Shown: piece after piece, positions 1 through 8,383 of the stretch
How the letters are laid out: each line of letters opens with the position of its first letter
How positions within the stretch are numbered: position 1 is the stretch's first letter
Assembly: GCF_003952165.1 (NCBI RefSeq)
Contig: NZ_RXFT01000004.1
Coordinates: forward strand, 310,001-374,000
Length of the DNA: 64,000 nt
Source: Variovorax guangxiensis
Lineage (GTDB): Bacteria > Pseudomonadota > Gammaproteobacteria > Burkholderiales > Burkholderiaceae_C
Direction of reading: 5' to 3'
Made by a program: the position numbers and the translations under genes
Notes under the pieces: model-generated
Database searches by the model: none
What the model saw: the letters and a program-made list of their open reading frames with translations, nothing else
Told to the model about the DNA's origin: nothing

Positions 1-690
1 GGCGTCGCTCTTCAGGCCGTTGCCTGCGGCCGTGGCCGGCGCGCCGTACTGCGCCACCAGCAGGTCGTAGCCGGCGTCGATGAATTGCGCGGTGCGGTCG
101 GTGACGCAGGCGTCGGCGCCCGCGCAGTCGACGGCACTGTCCACCGTGCCCGCTTCGTTCGCGAGCAGCAGCGGATAGAGAGAGCCGGCAGTGACGGATG
201 CCGTCCTGTAGCCGGCTGCCTTGTTGTTTTGCCTGGCGAGAGCGAAGACGGAGGGCGCGAGCTTGATGTCGATGCGCTGGTCGGTTGTGTCCCAGCGCAC
301 GTTGTGGCGCTGGGCCCAGGTGCCGGTGAGGAGCGTGGCCCAGCCGGGGCCGTCGGTGGTGCGCTGTTCGCTCGGCGTGCCGTTGGCGCCGCCGGTCCAG
401 GCCGGCGCGACCCGCAGCGATTGCAGGGCCGGCACCTTGTTCTGCGCCATCGCATCGCGAAGCGCCGAATGCGTGAGGCCGTCGATCTCGACGACCAGTG
501 CCTTGGGTCCGCTCTTGCCCTGGTTGACCGACGGCGGTGGCGTATTGCCGCCGCCGCCGCTGGCCGGTGGCGTGCCGACGAGCGGGATGCCCGTGCCGCC
601 GCCTCCTCCGCCACCGCAAGCCGCGAGAAGCAGCAGTACGCAAGCGCTTCCCCACGCCCGCGCACGACGCGCGTTCATTCCTCTGGTCAT
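1..690 (-). CDS. Alkaline phosphatase/phosphodiesterase-family lipoprotein (3' end cut by window)
   Basis: The first 230 residues are present; the C-terminus lies outside the window. An N-terminal hydrophobic stretch ends in a lipobox (LLAAC, Cys25), followed by a Gly/Pro-rich linker to about residue 60, so the product is probably an outer-membrane or periplasmic lipoprotein. The domain then opens with KALVVEIDGL (Asp70 as first metal ligand) and later GWATLLTGTWAQRHNV. These are typical of the alkaline phosphatase superfamily, type I phosphodiesterase/nucleotide pyrophosphatase branch. The ATG at 690 is preceded by GAGGG at good spacing; an in-frame ATG at 678 is the alternative. The substrate cannot be told from this fragment. 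Confidence 0.75.
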   Translation of the reverse strand, partial: MTRGMNARRARAWGSACVLLLLAACGGGGGGGTGIPLVGTPPASGGGGNTPPPSVNQGKSGPKALVVEIDGLTHSALRDAMAQNKVPALQSLRVAPAWTGGANGTPSEQRTTDGPGWATLLTGTWAQRHNVRWDTTDQRIDIKLAPSVFALARQNNKAAGYRTASVTAGSLYPLLLANEAGTVDSAVDCAGADACVTDRTAQFIDAGYDLLVAQYGAPATAAGNGLKSDA

Positions 691-865
691 GTTTTCCCTC
701 GAAGTATTGAGATGCCGGCCCGTGGCTCGAGCCCTGGGCTTGCGTGTTTCCACATGTGTTTGTGCAAGAGAATGCATTTGCAACAAAACACACAAATGCT
801 CTGAATGCCTCGAATATTGCGTTTGCCGAGTGACAGCGGTTTGACAAGCTCTCCGAACTCCGAAG

Positions 866-897
866 TCAGAAAAAGAAACGGGGCCCGAGGGCCCCGT
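866..897 (-). terminator. Rho-independent terminator of the arsR/SRPBCC operon
   Basis: The 8-bp stem ACGGGGCC/GGCCCCGT (878-885 with 890-897) closes a CGAG loop. On the minus strand it is followed by a run read as TTTCTTTTT (868-877). It sits 35 bases beyond the stop of the SRPBCC gene. The same GGGGCC...GGCCCC stem design recurs at 14771-14794. Confidence 0.75.
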
Positions 898-931
898 GAG
901 AGAGAAAAATGAAAAGGAGGAACGTCGCGGC

Positions 932-1468
932 TCAGCGAATCTGCGTCTCGTATTCCTTCGCGACCTCGGCGAGATTCGTCCAGAAGCCCTGGGGCTTGTT
1001 TCCCGCGAGCACGTCGATGAGCACATCGACATGCGCGTGCCAGCCGCCCGCCACGCTGAGCATTCCCTTGCGGCTGGCCAGGCGCCTGTGTGTGAGCACG
1101 AGCCGCGTGCTGTCGCCCTGCGGCGTGAGTTCGAAGCTGACTTCCGATGGCGCGGCGCTTCCTTCGTCCCAGCTGATGGTCAGCAGCTTCTGCGGCTCGA
1201 TGCGCAGCAGCCGCGATTTCTGGTGGATCGGCTCGCGGCACTCGGCGAAGCGGTCGGGCGCCACTTCACCGGTTAGCTTCGTGTGTTCGAAGCGCAGCTC
1301 GAAGAGTTCGCCGGACTGCTTCGGCAACACGCCGCCTGCCAGCCAGGCGGCGCGTTTGTCGGAATCGACCAGATAGGCCCATACGCGCTCGATGGGGGCG
1401 GGCAGGGTGCGCTCCATGCGCAGGGTGCCGGTCTCGACCTGGGTGCCCAGGCTGTGCTTGATCGTCAT
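932..1468 (-). CDS. SRPBCC (AHSA1-like) domain protein
   Basis: This 178-residue protein has the START/Bet v1-like fold of the AHSA1 group: an N-terminal strand with MERTLPAPIERVWAYLVD, a central region, and a C-terminal long helix (VLIDVLAGNKPQGFWTNL). Such proteins bind hydrophobic ligands in a cavity; the ligand is unknown. The start at 1468 has GGAGAG seven bases upstream. The gene follows the ArsR gene by 48 bases on the same strand. ArsR-SRPBCC pairs are a common arrangement in which the regulator controls both genes. Length is ordinary for the family. Confidence 0.85.
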   Translation of the reverse strand: MTIKHSLGTQVETGTLRMERTLPAPIERVWAYLVDSDKRAAWLAGGVLPKQSGELFELRFEHTKLTGEVAPDRFAECREPIHQKSRLLRIEPQKLLTISWDEGSAAPSEVSFELTPQGDSTRLVLTHRRLASRKGMLSVAGGWHAHVDVLIDVLAGNKPQGFWTNLAEVAKEYETQIR

Positions 1469-1516
1469 TTGCAGTCTCTCCTTGGGTTGGATGGATGAAT
1501 GAAGGAAGAAAGAGGC

Positions 1517-1867
1517 TCACTTCCTGCGGGATGCCGCATCGCGCCGCAGTTCCTGCTCCAGCGCGTCGAGACGGTTGCTCCAGAAGCCTTCGTAGTAGCT
1601 CAGCCACGCATCGGCCATGGCCAGCGCGGACGGCTCCAGCCGGCAGACGTGTGCGCGGCCCTGCACGGTGCGCGAGACGAGGCCCGCGCGCTCCAGCGTC
1701 TTCACGTGCTTGGATGCTCCCGCGAAGGACATGCGAAAGGGCGCGCCCAGTTCCCCCACGCTGCACTCGCCGTGCGACAGCAGCTGCAGCATGGTGCGCC
1801 GCGTGCTGTCGGCGAGGGCGTGGAAGACGGCGTCGAGCCGGTCGTCTGCAAGTTCTAGTTCAACCAT
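1517..1867 (-). CDS. ArsR-family transcriptional regulator
   Basis: This 116-residue winged-helix repressor opens with DAVFHALADSTRRTMLQLL. The recognition-helix region is FAGASKHVKTLERAGLVSRT and the wing follows as VQGRAHVCRLEP. The N-terminus VELELADDRLDAVFHALAD matches ArsR proteins paired with SRPBCC genes. I see no metal-binding cysteine pair of the ArsR/SmtB type, so the inducer is probably not a metal (inference). The ATG at 1867 lies inside a GGTTGAA inverted repeat, so translation start and operator overlap. A TTG at 1903 is a less likely alternative start. Confidence 0.88.
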   Translation of the reverse strand: MVELELADDRLDAVFHALADSTRRTMLQLLSHGECSVGELGAPFRMSFAGASKHVKTLERAGLVSRTVQGRAHVCRLEPSALAMADAWLSYYEGFWSNRLDALEQELRRDAASRRK

Positions 1868-1913
1868 GAGGTTGAATATAGATCGATTCCGATCGATGTT
1901 CAACCGAACGGTT
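1859..1913. promoter_or_regulatory. Candidate ArsR operator overlapping the arsR start codon
   Basis: TTCAACC (1859-1865) and GGTTGAA (1870-1876) form a perfect 7-bp inverted repeat with a 4-bp spacer, centred on the ArsR start codon. A third related half-site, GTTCAACC, lies at 1898-1905. It runs into AACCG-AA-CGGTT (1902-1913). Repeated GGTTGAA half-sites next to an ArsR gene suggest autoregulation. No binding data are implied. Confidence 0.55.
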
Positions 1914-2042
1914 TAGCAAAGCAGGGTTGTTACACCCGATACACCCGGGACGAGAAACACCGTCGGGAGGGTGGATCGCCACAAGGGGCGCTCCTAGCAT
2001 TCGCTTCGTTCCATCCACTCGCAGAAAGAAAGAGAAAACGAA

Positions 2043-2930
2043 ATGAACCCTTTCATCCAGCGCCGAACCCTGTTGCTCGGTGCCTCGGTGCTGCCGCTCG
2101 CCGGCGCGTGCACCGCGTGGCCTAGCACCGAATCGCAGTCTTCCGCCGAGGCCCGGCTTGCCGCGCTCGAAAGCGCCGCGGGTGGCCGCCTGGGCGTGGT
2201 CGGCTTCAACACCGGCAGCGGCGCGCGCATCCAGCATCGGGCGCACGAGCGCTTTCCGCTGTGCAGCACCTTCAAGCTGATGCTGGCGGCCGCCGTGCTC
2301 GAACGCAGCGCGAAGGACGCCAGCCTGCTGCCGAGGAACGTGAGCTACGGCAAGGGCGACCTGATCGACCATTCGCCGATCACCGAGAAGCACGTCGCCA
2401 CCGGCATGACGGTGGCCGGGATGTGCGCCGCCACCATCCAGTACAGCGACAACGCCGCCGCCAACCTGCTGCTGAAGGTGCTGGGCGGACCGTCCGCCGT
2501 CACCGCCTTCGCGCGCGGCATCGGCGACCAGGCCTTCAGGCTGGACCGCACCGAACCCGAGCTCAACACCAGCATTCCCGGCGATCCCCGCGACACGACG
2601 ACGCCGGCGGCCATGAGCGACAGCATCCAGCGCCTCGTGCTGGGCGATGCGCTGGGCGCCGGGCAGCGCGACCAGCTGCGCACCTGGCTGCTGGGCAACA
2701 CCACCAGCACCGAGCGCTTCCTGGCGGGCGTTCCCGCAGGCTGGAAGGTGGGCGACAAGACCGGGGCGGGCTCCTACGGCTCGACCAACGATGTCGGCGT
2801 GCTGTGGCCACCGACCGGTGCGCCCATCGTGCTGTCCGTGTACCTGACCTTCCCGCAGAAGGATGCCGGGAACCGCAACGACGTGGTCGCATCGGCCACG
2901 CGGATTGCTGCAGCGGCTCTGGCAGGCTGA
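2043..2930 (+). CDS. Class A beta-lactamase
   Basis: This 295-residue serine beta-lactamase has all class A motifs: S75-T-F-K78, S135-D-N137, E171-P-E-L-N175 (the Glu166/Asn170 pair in standard numbering) and K239-T-G. It hydrolyses beta-lactams in the periplasm. The signal region contains twin arginines (RRTLLLGASVLPLAGAC) and a lipobox-like LAGAC, so Tat export and lipidation are both possible. A cysteine precedes the active serine (CSTFK), but the residue after KTGA is Gly, so the Cys69-Cys238 disulfide of carbapenemases is absent. No AmpR-type regulator is adjacent; the divergent neighbour is the ArsR gene. The resistance spectrum cannot be predicted from sequence alone. Confidence 0.93.
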   Translation: MNPFIQRRTLLLGASVLPLAGACTAWPSTESQSSAEARLAALESAAGGRLGVVGFNTGSGARIQHRAHERFPLCSTFKLMLAAAVLERSAKDASLLPRNVSYGKGDLIDHSPITEKHVATGMTVAGMCAATIQYSDNAAANLLLKVLGGPSAVTAFARGIGDQAFRLDRTEPELNTSIPGDPRDTTTPAAMSDSIQRLVLGDALGAGQRDQLRTWLLGNTTSTERFLAGVPAGWKVGDKTGAGSYGSTNDVGVLWPPTGAPIVLSVYLTFPQKDAGNRNDVVASATRIAAAALAG

Positions 2931-2942
2931 GGCTTCGCGGCT

Positions 2943-3830
2943 TCAGCGCAGGCCGAACAGCCCGGCCGCGTTGCCCCAGGCGATGCGCTGCGCCACGTCG
3001 TCCGGCAGATCGCCCAGCCAGGCCCGGTAGCCGCGCATCGTTTCGTCGTAGCTGCTCCAGCGCTGGTTGATCCAGGTGTCGGAGCCGACCATGAAGCGCC
3101 CCGGATGCTTGAGGATCAGCGAGCGCCATTCGGGGCAGAGCCTGCCGCCCTCGCAGGTCAGCCCCGGCCGGTACGAGAGCTCGCCCATCAGCAGCGGATA
3201 GCGCTCCAGCATCGCCTGCACCCGTTCGACCGGCGTGCCGCCGATGCCCGTGTGGGCCCAGATGAGGCGAAGCGACTGGCCCTTCGAGGGTGCATTCGCC
3301 ATCAGCAGGTCGACCGCCACGTCGTCGACATGCGCGAGTACCGCGAGTTTCTCGCGCTCAGCCAGCGCGATCAGCTTCTTCGCCACCGGTCCATTGGCGT
3401 TCGCACTCTCGTACAGATGGAATTCGCCGAGGCCTCGATACGGTCCGCTGGCGGTGCCGCGCGCGAGTTCGGTCTGCACCATCTCGTGGATGGTCTCGTC
3501 GCGGAACCAGTTGGTGTAGTCCTCGCGGTTGCGATAGAGCCGCACGAAGGGCACGACCGTCACGCCCGCCGCGCGCGTTTCGCGCGACGCAGCCAGCGTC
3601 TGCGTGCCTGCGTTGGGGCGCGAGTTCGCGATGATCGCCCTGACGTCGTTGCGCTGCATGCGCGCAAGCGCCTCGGAAGGCGGGAAGGGGCCGGTGTTGC
3701 CGTCCCAGGCTTCCTGGTTGTAGTGCAGGTGGGTATCGAAGATGGGGCCCTTGTACGGGCCCTGTGTCCCTTGGGCGAACACCGTGCCGGCGGCCAGGAG
3801 CATGGCGATGGCGGATGCGACGGCTCTCAT
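2943..3830 (-). CDS. Secreted amidohydrolase-family protein
   Basis: This 295-residue protein has a cleavable signal peptide ([20 protein letters not shown]). The mature part begins with IFDTHLHYN, the metal-binding HxH motif of the amidohydrolase TIM barrel. Later it has [17 protein letters not shown] and FMVGSDTW, the expected His and Asp metal or catalytic ligands. It probably hydrolyses a small substrate in the periplasm; the substrate is unknown. The start at 3830 has AGGGGT upstream. An upstream in-frame extension is possible but would remove the signal peptide from the N-terminus. It converges with the beta-lactamase gene, with 12 bases between the stops. Confidence 0.82.
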   Translation of the reverse strand: MRAVASAIAMLLAAGTVFAQGTQGPYKGPIFDTHLHYNQEAWDGNTGPFPPSEALARMQRNDVRAIIANSRPNAGTQTLAASRETRAAGVTVVPFVRLYRNREDYTNWFRDETIHEMVQTELARGTASGPYRGLGEFHLYESANANGPVAKKLIALAEREKLAVLAHVDDVAVDLLMANAPSKGQSLRLIWAHTGIGGTPVERVQAMLERYPLLMGELSYRPGLTCEGGRLCPEWRSLILKHPGRFMVGSDTWINQRWSSYDETMRGYRAWLGDLPDDVAQRIAWGNAAGLFGLR

Positions 3831-3888
3831 GCGTACCCCTCGTGATGAAAGGAGCCGGATTATCCGGCCCTCGACGCGATCCCGGGCG

Positions 3889-4317
3889 CTAGAGCTTCTT
3901 CCAGTTGAGGCCATCGGCCGAACGATAGGTGCCGCCGCTGGCGCAGCAGCCGCCCGCGCCGAAGGCGCGACGCCCGAGCTTCGCCGTGACCTGGCCCGCA
4001 TCGAAGCTCAGCGACTGGCGCTCGCAGGCGGTAGGGAAGGGATACGGCTCGGGGGCGAGCACGCTCGTCCATTCGATCCGGCCCTGCGCGCCCTGCTGCA
4101 CGCGAAGGACTTCGCAGTCGTGTACCACCAGATGAACCGGCTGGCCCGCGAGCGTGCCTTGGAACACCTGCTCGACAGGCGCGGTGCGGATGGCGATTTC
4201 TTCGGCGCCGGGTTGCGAAGCGGTGCCGGCGCGGTCGCAGCCCGCGAGGAGCGTGACCACGGCGCCCGCCACGATCGCGAGCATGGTGGGCAGTGGATGC
4301 CTGGGCCTTGTCAGCAT
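3889..4317 (-). CDS. Small lipoprotein of unknown function
   Basis: This 142-residue protein has a signal sequence ending in the lipobox LLAGC (about residue 27), so it is a predicted lipoprotein. The mature part has conserved-looking cysteines ([20 protein letters not shown]) and aromatic residues and ends in NWKKL. I do not recognise the family. It lies between the bestrophin gene and the amidohydrolase gene on the same strand with short gaps (54 and 58 bases), so co-transcription is possible. GC-rich codon use matches its neighbours. Confidence 0.7.
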   Translation of the reverse strand: MLTRPRHPLPTMLAIVAGAVVTLLAGCDRAGTASQPGAEEIAIRTAPVEQVFQGTLAGQPVHLVVHDCEVLRVQQGAQGRIEWTSVLAPEPYPFPTACERQSLSFDAGQVTAKLGRRAFGAGGCCASGGTYRSADGLNWKKL

Positions 4318-4371
4318 GGGAAATTGCGTGTTCGAGGAATCGCAGACCGCCAGCGCCCGGCCGCTCGCTCC

Positions 4372-5289
4372 TCAGGTCTGTATGTATCCCGCTCGCCCGG
4401 CCATCGGAGACGGCACAGCCTGCGGCTCCCCCAGCATCTCGCGCACGGTCGACTCGATGGTGTGCGACATCGCATCCAGCGCAAGGTCGTTGGGCTGCGT
4501 GCCGAAGGGCTCCTCGATCTCCGCGCCCAGCGCCTCCAGAGCGAAGAAGGTATAGGCGATGAAGGCGACCACCACCGGCGTCATCGGGCCGATCGCGTCC
4601 ACGAGCCCGAAGGGCAGCAGCACGCAGTACAGGTAGATGGTGCGGTGGATGATGATGGAGTAGGTGAACGGTATGGGCGTGCCCGCGATGCGCTCGCAGC
4701 CGCCCAGCGCTTCGGTCAGGCGGCCCAGCGGGTGCTCCATGGCCTGAGCGAGGGTAGGGTCCAGCCGGCCTTTCTGGCGCTGGTCGCGCAGCCATTCGCC
4801 CACCATCAGCAGCAGCATGGCGGGCTTGAAGCGCGCGGCACGCAGGCGCGCGCTGTCTTCCCCGGGCAGAAGCCGGGCGAGATCGGCAGAAGGATCGGTG
4901 CCTCTCAGCTGATGACGCAGCGCGTGGACGAAGGCGATGAGCCGCATCGCGGGTGTCGTCGCCTCCGAGGGCGCGTCCGCCAGCGTCAACGCCTGCCGCA
5001 CCAGCGTGCGCGTTTCGTTGAGGAGCGTGCCCCACAGCGTGCGGGCCTCCCAGTAGCGCGAATAGCTCGTGCTGTTGCGAAAGCCCAGGAAGATGGCCAG
5101 CGTCAGGCCGATGAGCGAGAAGGGCACGAAGTTCAGCGGCACCTTCCACTGGAAGAGCCTGCCGTGCAGCACCGTCACCAGCACCGCGAAGGCGGTGGTC
5201 CACAGCAACTGGGGTGCGATGTCCGACAGGACCGAGCCGCGCCATACGAAGAGCATGCGCAGCCAGTGGGGGCGGGGTCGGACGATCAT
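4372..5289 (-). CDS. Bestrophin-family (UPF0187) anion channel
   Basis: This 305-residue inner-membrane protein has the bestrophin arrangement. It begins RPHWLRMLFVWRGSVLSD, followed by a hydrophobic pair of helices (about 25-70), then LGFRNSTSYSRYWEARTLWG, the hallmark of the family. The C-terminal part has a second hydrophobic pair (PFGLVDAIGPMTPVVVAFIAYTFFALEALG) and the FGTQPNDLALD region. Bacterial bestrophins form pentameric ion channels. Length is typical. No strong ribosome-binding site precedes the ATG at 5289. Confidence 0.9.
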   Translation of the reverse strand: MIVRPRPHWLRMLFVWRGSVLSDIAPQLLWTTAFAVLVTVLHGRLFQWKVPLNFVPFSLIGLTLAIFLGFRNSTSYSRYWEARTLWGTLLNETRTLVRQALTLADAPSEATTPAMRLIAFVHALRHQLRGTDPSADLARLLPGEDSARLRAARFKPAMLLLMVGEWLRDQRQKGRLDPTLAQAMEHPLGRLTEALGGCERIAGTPIPFTYSIIIHRTIYLYCVLLPFGLVDAIGPMTPVVVAFIAYTFFALEALGAEIEEPFGTQPNDLALDAMSHTIESTVREMLGEPQAVPSPMAGRAGYIQT

Positions 5290-5324
5290 CGGCGGGGATT
5301 ATCTCCGCGACGCCGCCGTGGGGA

Positions 5325-5948
5325 CTACAGGACGAACCAGCCCACAGCCACGTAGTGGCTCGTCGTTCCCGCCAGCACGAACAGATGCCATGCCCCGTGG
5401 GCATGTTTGAAGCCCGACCGGTTGCGATAGAACACAGTGCCCGTCGTATAGAAGGCGCCGCCGACCAGCAGCCACACCAGTCCCGCCGTATCGAGTCGCG
5501 CGGCCAGCGGCACCGCGGCCAGAACCACCAGCCAGCCCAGGCCGATGTAGATCGGCAGCGACGGCTTCTTCGGCGCGCCGTTCTTCGCCGGAACCAGCTC
5601 GCGCCGGATGCCGAAGATCGCCGCGCCCCAGATCGTCGCCAGCAGCAGCAGGCCCCAGGGGCCCTGCATGGTGACCAGCGCGAAGGGCGTGTAGGTGCCG
5701 GCGATCAGCAGGAAGATTGCGCAGTGATCGGCGCGCTCCCACATGCGCTTGAGGCGCCCGCGCGTGCTGTGAAAGAGGGTGGAGGCGGCGTACAGCGCCA
5801 CCGCCGAGAGGGAGAACACCAGCGCGCCGGCGATGCGCGCGGCGTCGCCGGTGGGCACTGTCTTGACGAGAAGCAGCGCCGTCGCAGGCAGAGCGAGCAG
5901 CAGGCCGAACAGATGGCTGTATCCGTTGAGGCGCTCTCCGGGGTACAT
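5325..5948 (-). CDS. Hemolysin III / TrhA-family membrane protein (PAQR superfamily)
   Basis: This 207-residue protein has about seven hydrophobic helices and the PAQR signatures: STLFHSTRGRLKRMWERADHCAIFLLIAGTYTPF in the first half and KHAHGAWHLFVLAGTTSH near the end. These supply the conserved Asp and three His that bind a metal in the superfamily. Bacterial members are linked to membrane-energetics and lipid homeostasis; the hemolysin name is historical. It lies between the bestrophin and glycerophosphodiesterase genes, all on one strand with gaps of about 35 bases. Confidence 0.9.
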   Translation of the reverse strand: MYPGERLNGYSHLFGLLLALPATALLLVKTVPTGDAARIAGALVFSLSAVALYAASTLFHSTRGRLKRMWERADHCAIFLLIAGTYTPFALVTMQGPWGLLLLATIWGAAIFGIRRELVPAKNGAPKKPSLPIYIGLGWLVVLAAVPLAARLDTAGLVWLLVGGAFYTTGTVFYRNRSGFKHAHGAWHLFVLAGTTSHYVAVGWFVL

Positions 5949-5982
5949 CGTGTTCGCCGCCTGCTTTCGCTTTCGGCCTCGC

Positions 5983-7437
5983 TCAGCGGCCCGTTTCCTT
6001 CAGGTAGGTCTTGCGCGCGGCGAACGCGGTGTTCGCGAAATCCGAGAACACGCCGTCGATGCCCGCGCGGAAGAAGGCGAGGTACTCGGCCGTCGGGTCG
6101 CCCTTGTAGACGCCGGCCAGGTACTTGGCTTCGTTGCGGAAGGTGTAGCTGTGCACGAAGAGGCCGGCCTTGTGCGCGTCGGCGATCAGGCTGGTGGGCT
6201 TGATCGTGTTCACGTCGGCAAGGCCCTTGCCCGCGACGAAGGGCACGATGGTGTGGGCCATGACCTGCGGCTTCCACGGGCCGATGCCGTCGGCGTAGGT
6301 CTTGATCTCGGCAAGGCCGGCGGGCGTGAGCATTTCGCCGAACCACTTCGGGTTGCCTGCCAGCGTCCAGCTGTAGGGGCGGCCGTCGACGAAGGTGTAG
6401 ACGTCGTTGGTGACGTAGATCATCTCGCCGGTCTGGTAGTCGACGTCGTTGCCGTCCACCAGCTGCACAGCGCGGGCCTTCATGCCGGCCGAGCGCAGGT
6501 ACTTCAGGCTCTCGGGCTCGAAGCTCTGCACGAAGATCGGCGCGTCCTTGCGGTTGAGGTCGTTGAAATTCATGACCTTCAGGAGCGCGTCTTCCAGTGG
6601 ATGGCTGCCCGCCGGGCCGCAGCCGTTGGCGATGGCCTGGGCGTTGTTCCAGATCGGGTTCTTGGTTTCCGGGTACACGGTGAGCGTGCGGCCGGTGGCG
6701 GCGCTCTTGGCCTTGGCGATGTCGATCAGCTCCTGGAAGCTGATGATCGGCAGCTTGCCGTTGAGGTCGGTGGGGCGCTGGTCCCTGGCGTCGTAGGTGG
6801 TGCCGCGGATCCACTGGCGCAGCTCGTCCATCGTGAAGTCGGTGATGGACCAGTCGTTGGTGTGGTCCTCGCCGTCGACGATCAGCGACTTGAGCACCGA
6901 CTTCGGATCGTTCGGGGCCGTCAGGTCGCTCAGGTACTGGGCAGGGCCGTTGGCCGCGATGGGCGGGTACTTCACGTCCACGAGTACGCCGGGCACGGTG
7001 CGCTTGCGGCCTGCGACGGTGGCGTTGGTCTTGGCGACCTCGGCGATGTTGGTGTTGTCGCTCAGCCAGGGGTTGTGGCGCGCGACCAGTACGCAGTCCT
7101 TGGTGAGGTGCAGGTCGGTTTCGAGCGAGTCGGCGCCGGCGTCGGCGGCGGCTTCGTAGGCGGTCTTCGTTTCTTCCGGATACAGGCCCGGCAGGCCGCG
7201 GTGGCCGATGACCAGGGGCACGGAGCCATCGAGCGTGCCCAGCGGCGTGGGGGCGGGCGGAGCCGGCGTGGGGGCCGGGGCGGGAGCGGGCGCCGGCGGG
7301 AGCACCGGCAGGGAGATGCCACCGCCGCTGCCGCCGCCGCCGCATGCGGTCATCAGCAGGCTGCCGCCGACGAGCGTGATTGCTGCGATGGTTGCGAGAA
7401 CGGGACGGGGCGCAGGCGCGGGAACGCTCTTTTTCAT
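5983..7437 (-). CDS. Glycerophosphodiester phosphodiesterase, lipoprotein
   Basis: This 484-residue protein starts with a signal sequence and lipobox (LLMTAC, Cys32), then a Gly-rich stretch and a PA/PT-rich linker (about residues 46-65). The catalytic TIM barrel opens with VIGHRGLPGLYPEET and continues with DSLETDLHLTKDCVLVARHNPWL, the metal-binding Glu-Asp and catalytic His motifs of GDPD enzymes. It would hydrolyse glycerophosphodiesters released from phospholipids into glycerol-3-phosphate and alcohols, outside the cytoplasm. The extra C-terminal region with FVHSYTFRNEAKYL and DGVFSDFANTAF fits GlpQ-like periplasmic enzymes. Confidence 0.92.
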   Translation of the reverse strand: MKKSVPAPAPRPVLATIAAITLVGGSLLMTACGGGGSGGGISLPVLPPAPAPAPAPTPAPPAPTPLGTLDGSVPLVIGHRGLPGLYPEETKTAYEAAADAGADSLETDLHLTKDCVLVARHNPWLSDNTNIAEVAKTNATVAGRKRTVPGVLVDVKYPPIAANGPAQYLSDLTAPNDPKSVLKSLIVDGEDHTNDWSITDFTMDELRQWIRGTTYDARDQRPTDLNGKLPIISFQELIDIAKAKSAATGRTLTVYPETKNPIWNNAQAIANGCGPAGSHPLEDALLKVMNFNDLNRKDAPIFVQSFEPESLKYLRSAGMKARAVQLVDGNDVDYQTGEMIYVTNDVYTFVDGRPYSWTLAGNPKWFGEMLTPAGLAEIKTYADGIGPWKPQVMAHTIVPFVAGKGLADVNTIKPTSLIADAHKAGLFVHSYTFRNEAKYLAGVYKGDPTAEYLAFFRAGIDGVFSDFANTAFAARKTYLKETGR

Positions 7438-7545
7438 ATGTGGTTTTCAGGTGTTGTTGAAGAAGAAACGAAAGCCGCCGGATGCTAGGTATGCCCCGTG
7501 ACGGGACAGTGACCAGCGGGGGCCTCGAAACTCCATCTGAAACAG

Positions 7546-7577
7546 CCCGAAAACCAGCGCCGGATCAGCTCCGGCGC
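7546..7577 (-). terminator. Probable rho-independent terminator
   Basis: GCGCCGGA (7557-7564) pairs perfectly with TCCGGCGC (7570-7577) around a 5-base loop. On the minus strand the stem is followed by TGGTTTTC, a short T-rich stretch. It lies ten bases beyond the stop of the methyltransferase gene that reads toward it. Confidence 0.6.
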
Positions 7578-7586
7578 GGCTCCGGA

Positions 7587-8357
7587 TCAGGGCCGCGTGC
7601 CCACCAGCACGGGCTGGAAGAAGGCACCGTCGACGCGCCGCACGTCCTTCAGCCCTGCCTCCTGCATGAGCTCGCACAGCCGCGTCGTCGAAATGGCGTA
7701 GTAGCGCGAGCGCATCACCCGCGTGCTCACCGCCTGTGTGGCGAGATCTTCGGTGACGAAGAAGAAGCCGAGGTCGTAGCGCTCGCCCTTGCCGCCGTCA
7801 TCGAAGTCCCAGACCTGGAACAGCACGTGCCGCTTGCCGCTGTCCACTCGCGCGCCGTAGTGCTTAACGAGGTTGCTGCCGCGCTCTTCCTTCGCGTAGT
7901 CGCGCACGCTGACCACGCAGCCGCCGCCGGGGCGCAGGCAGGCCGTCATCTGGCGCAGGGCGGTCAGCAGGTCGGCGTCGGTCTGCAGGTGCGGCATCGA
8001 GTTGTCGCAGGAGATCACGATGTCGAAGCCGCCGCCGTGATGCGTGTGCGCCTCGCGCATGTCGCACACCGAGACGTCGATGTCTATGCCGCGCTGACGG
8101 GCCTCGTTCTGCGCGCGTTCGACCTCGTTGGCCGACAGGTCCGAAGCCGTCACCGCATGGCCGAGCGCCGCGAGGCCGAGCGCCTGCGTGCCGATGCCGC
8201 AAGACACGTCGAGCACCTTGCGGCTTGCCTCGCCGCACGGCCATTCGGCCTCGAAGAGCTGCGAGAGCTTTTCGCCCTGCACGCGGATGCTGTCGTTCCA
8301 GTCCGGATAGATCAGGTGATAGAGCGGGGCGAGTTCGTCGTAGAAGCGGTCGGTCAT
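7587..8357 (-). CDS. Class I SAM-dependent methyltransferase
   Basis: This 256-residue enzyme has motif I KVLDVSCGIGTQALGLAALG (about residues 47-66), then VTASDLSANEVERA and a Gly/Asp-containing CDMREA. The downstream FDIVISCDNSMPHL and LRPGGGCVVSVRDY motifs complete the Rossmann fold. It transfers a methyl group from S-adenosylmethionine; the acceptor is not predictable. An in-frame open stretch continues upstream into the dehydratase gene, but ATG 8357 is the only start giving a normal N-terminus (TDRFYDELAPLYHLIYPDW). It lies 26 bases downstream of the dehydratase gene. Confidence 0.88.
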   Translation of the reverse strand: MTDRFYDELAPLYHLIYPDWNDSIRVQGEKLSQLFEAEWPCGEASRKVLDVSCGIGTQALGLAALGHAVTASDLSANEVERAQNEARQRGIDIDVSVCDMREAHTHHGGGFDIVISCDNSMPHLQTDADLLTALRQMTACLRPGGGCVVSVRDYAKEERGSNLVKHYGARVDSGKRHVLFQVWDFDDGGKGERYDLGFFFVTEDLATQAVSTRVMRSRYYAISTTRLCELMQEAGLKDVRRVDGAFFQPVLVGTRP

Positions 8358-8383
8358 GCGCCCATTGTGCGGGCGCGCGCCGG

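Noticed and set aside
12-844. Long open frames on both strands across the left-edge lipoprotein region
   Set aside because: Only the minus-strand frame ending at ATG 690 gives a lipobox and a recognisable enzyme domain; the others are Arg/Ala-rich or Pro-rich shadows of high-GC sequence.
3742-5355. 537-codon plus-strand open frame
   Set aside because: Its product is Arg/His/Gln-rich with no domain and lies opposite the amidohydrolase, lipoprotein and bestrophin genes, which are clearly real.
7250-7305. Candidate tandem repeat array in the glycerophosphodiesterase gene
   Set aside because: It is the coding sequence of a Pro/Ala linker after the lipobox, not an independent repeat element.
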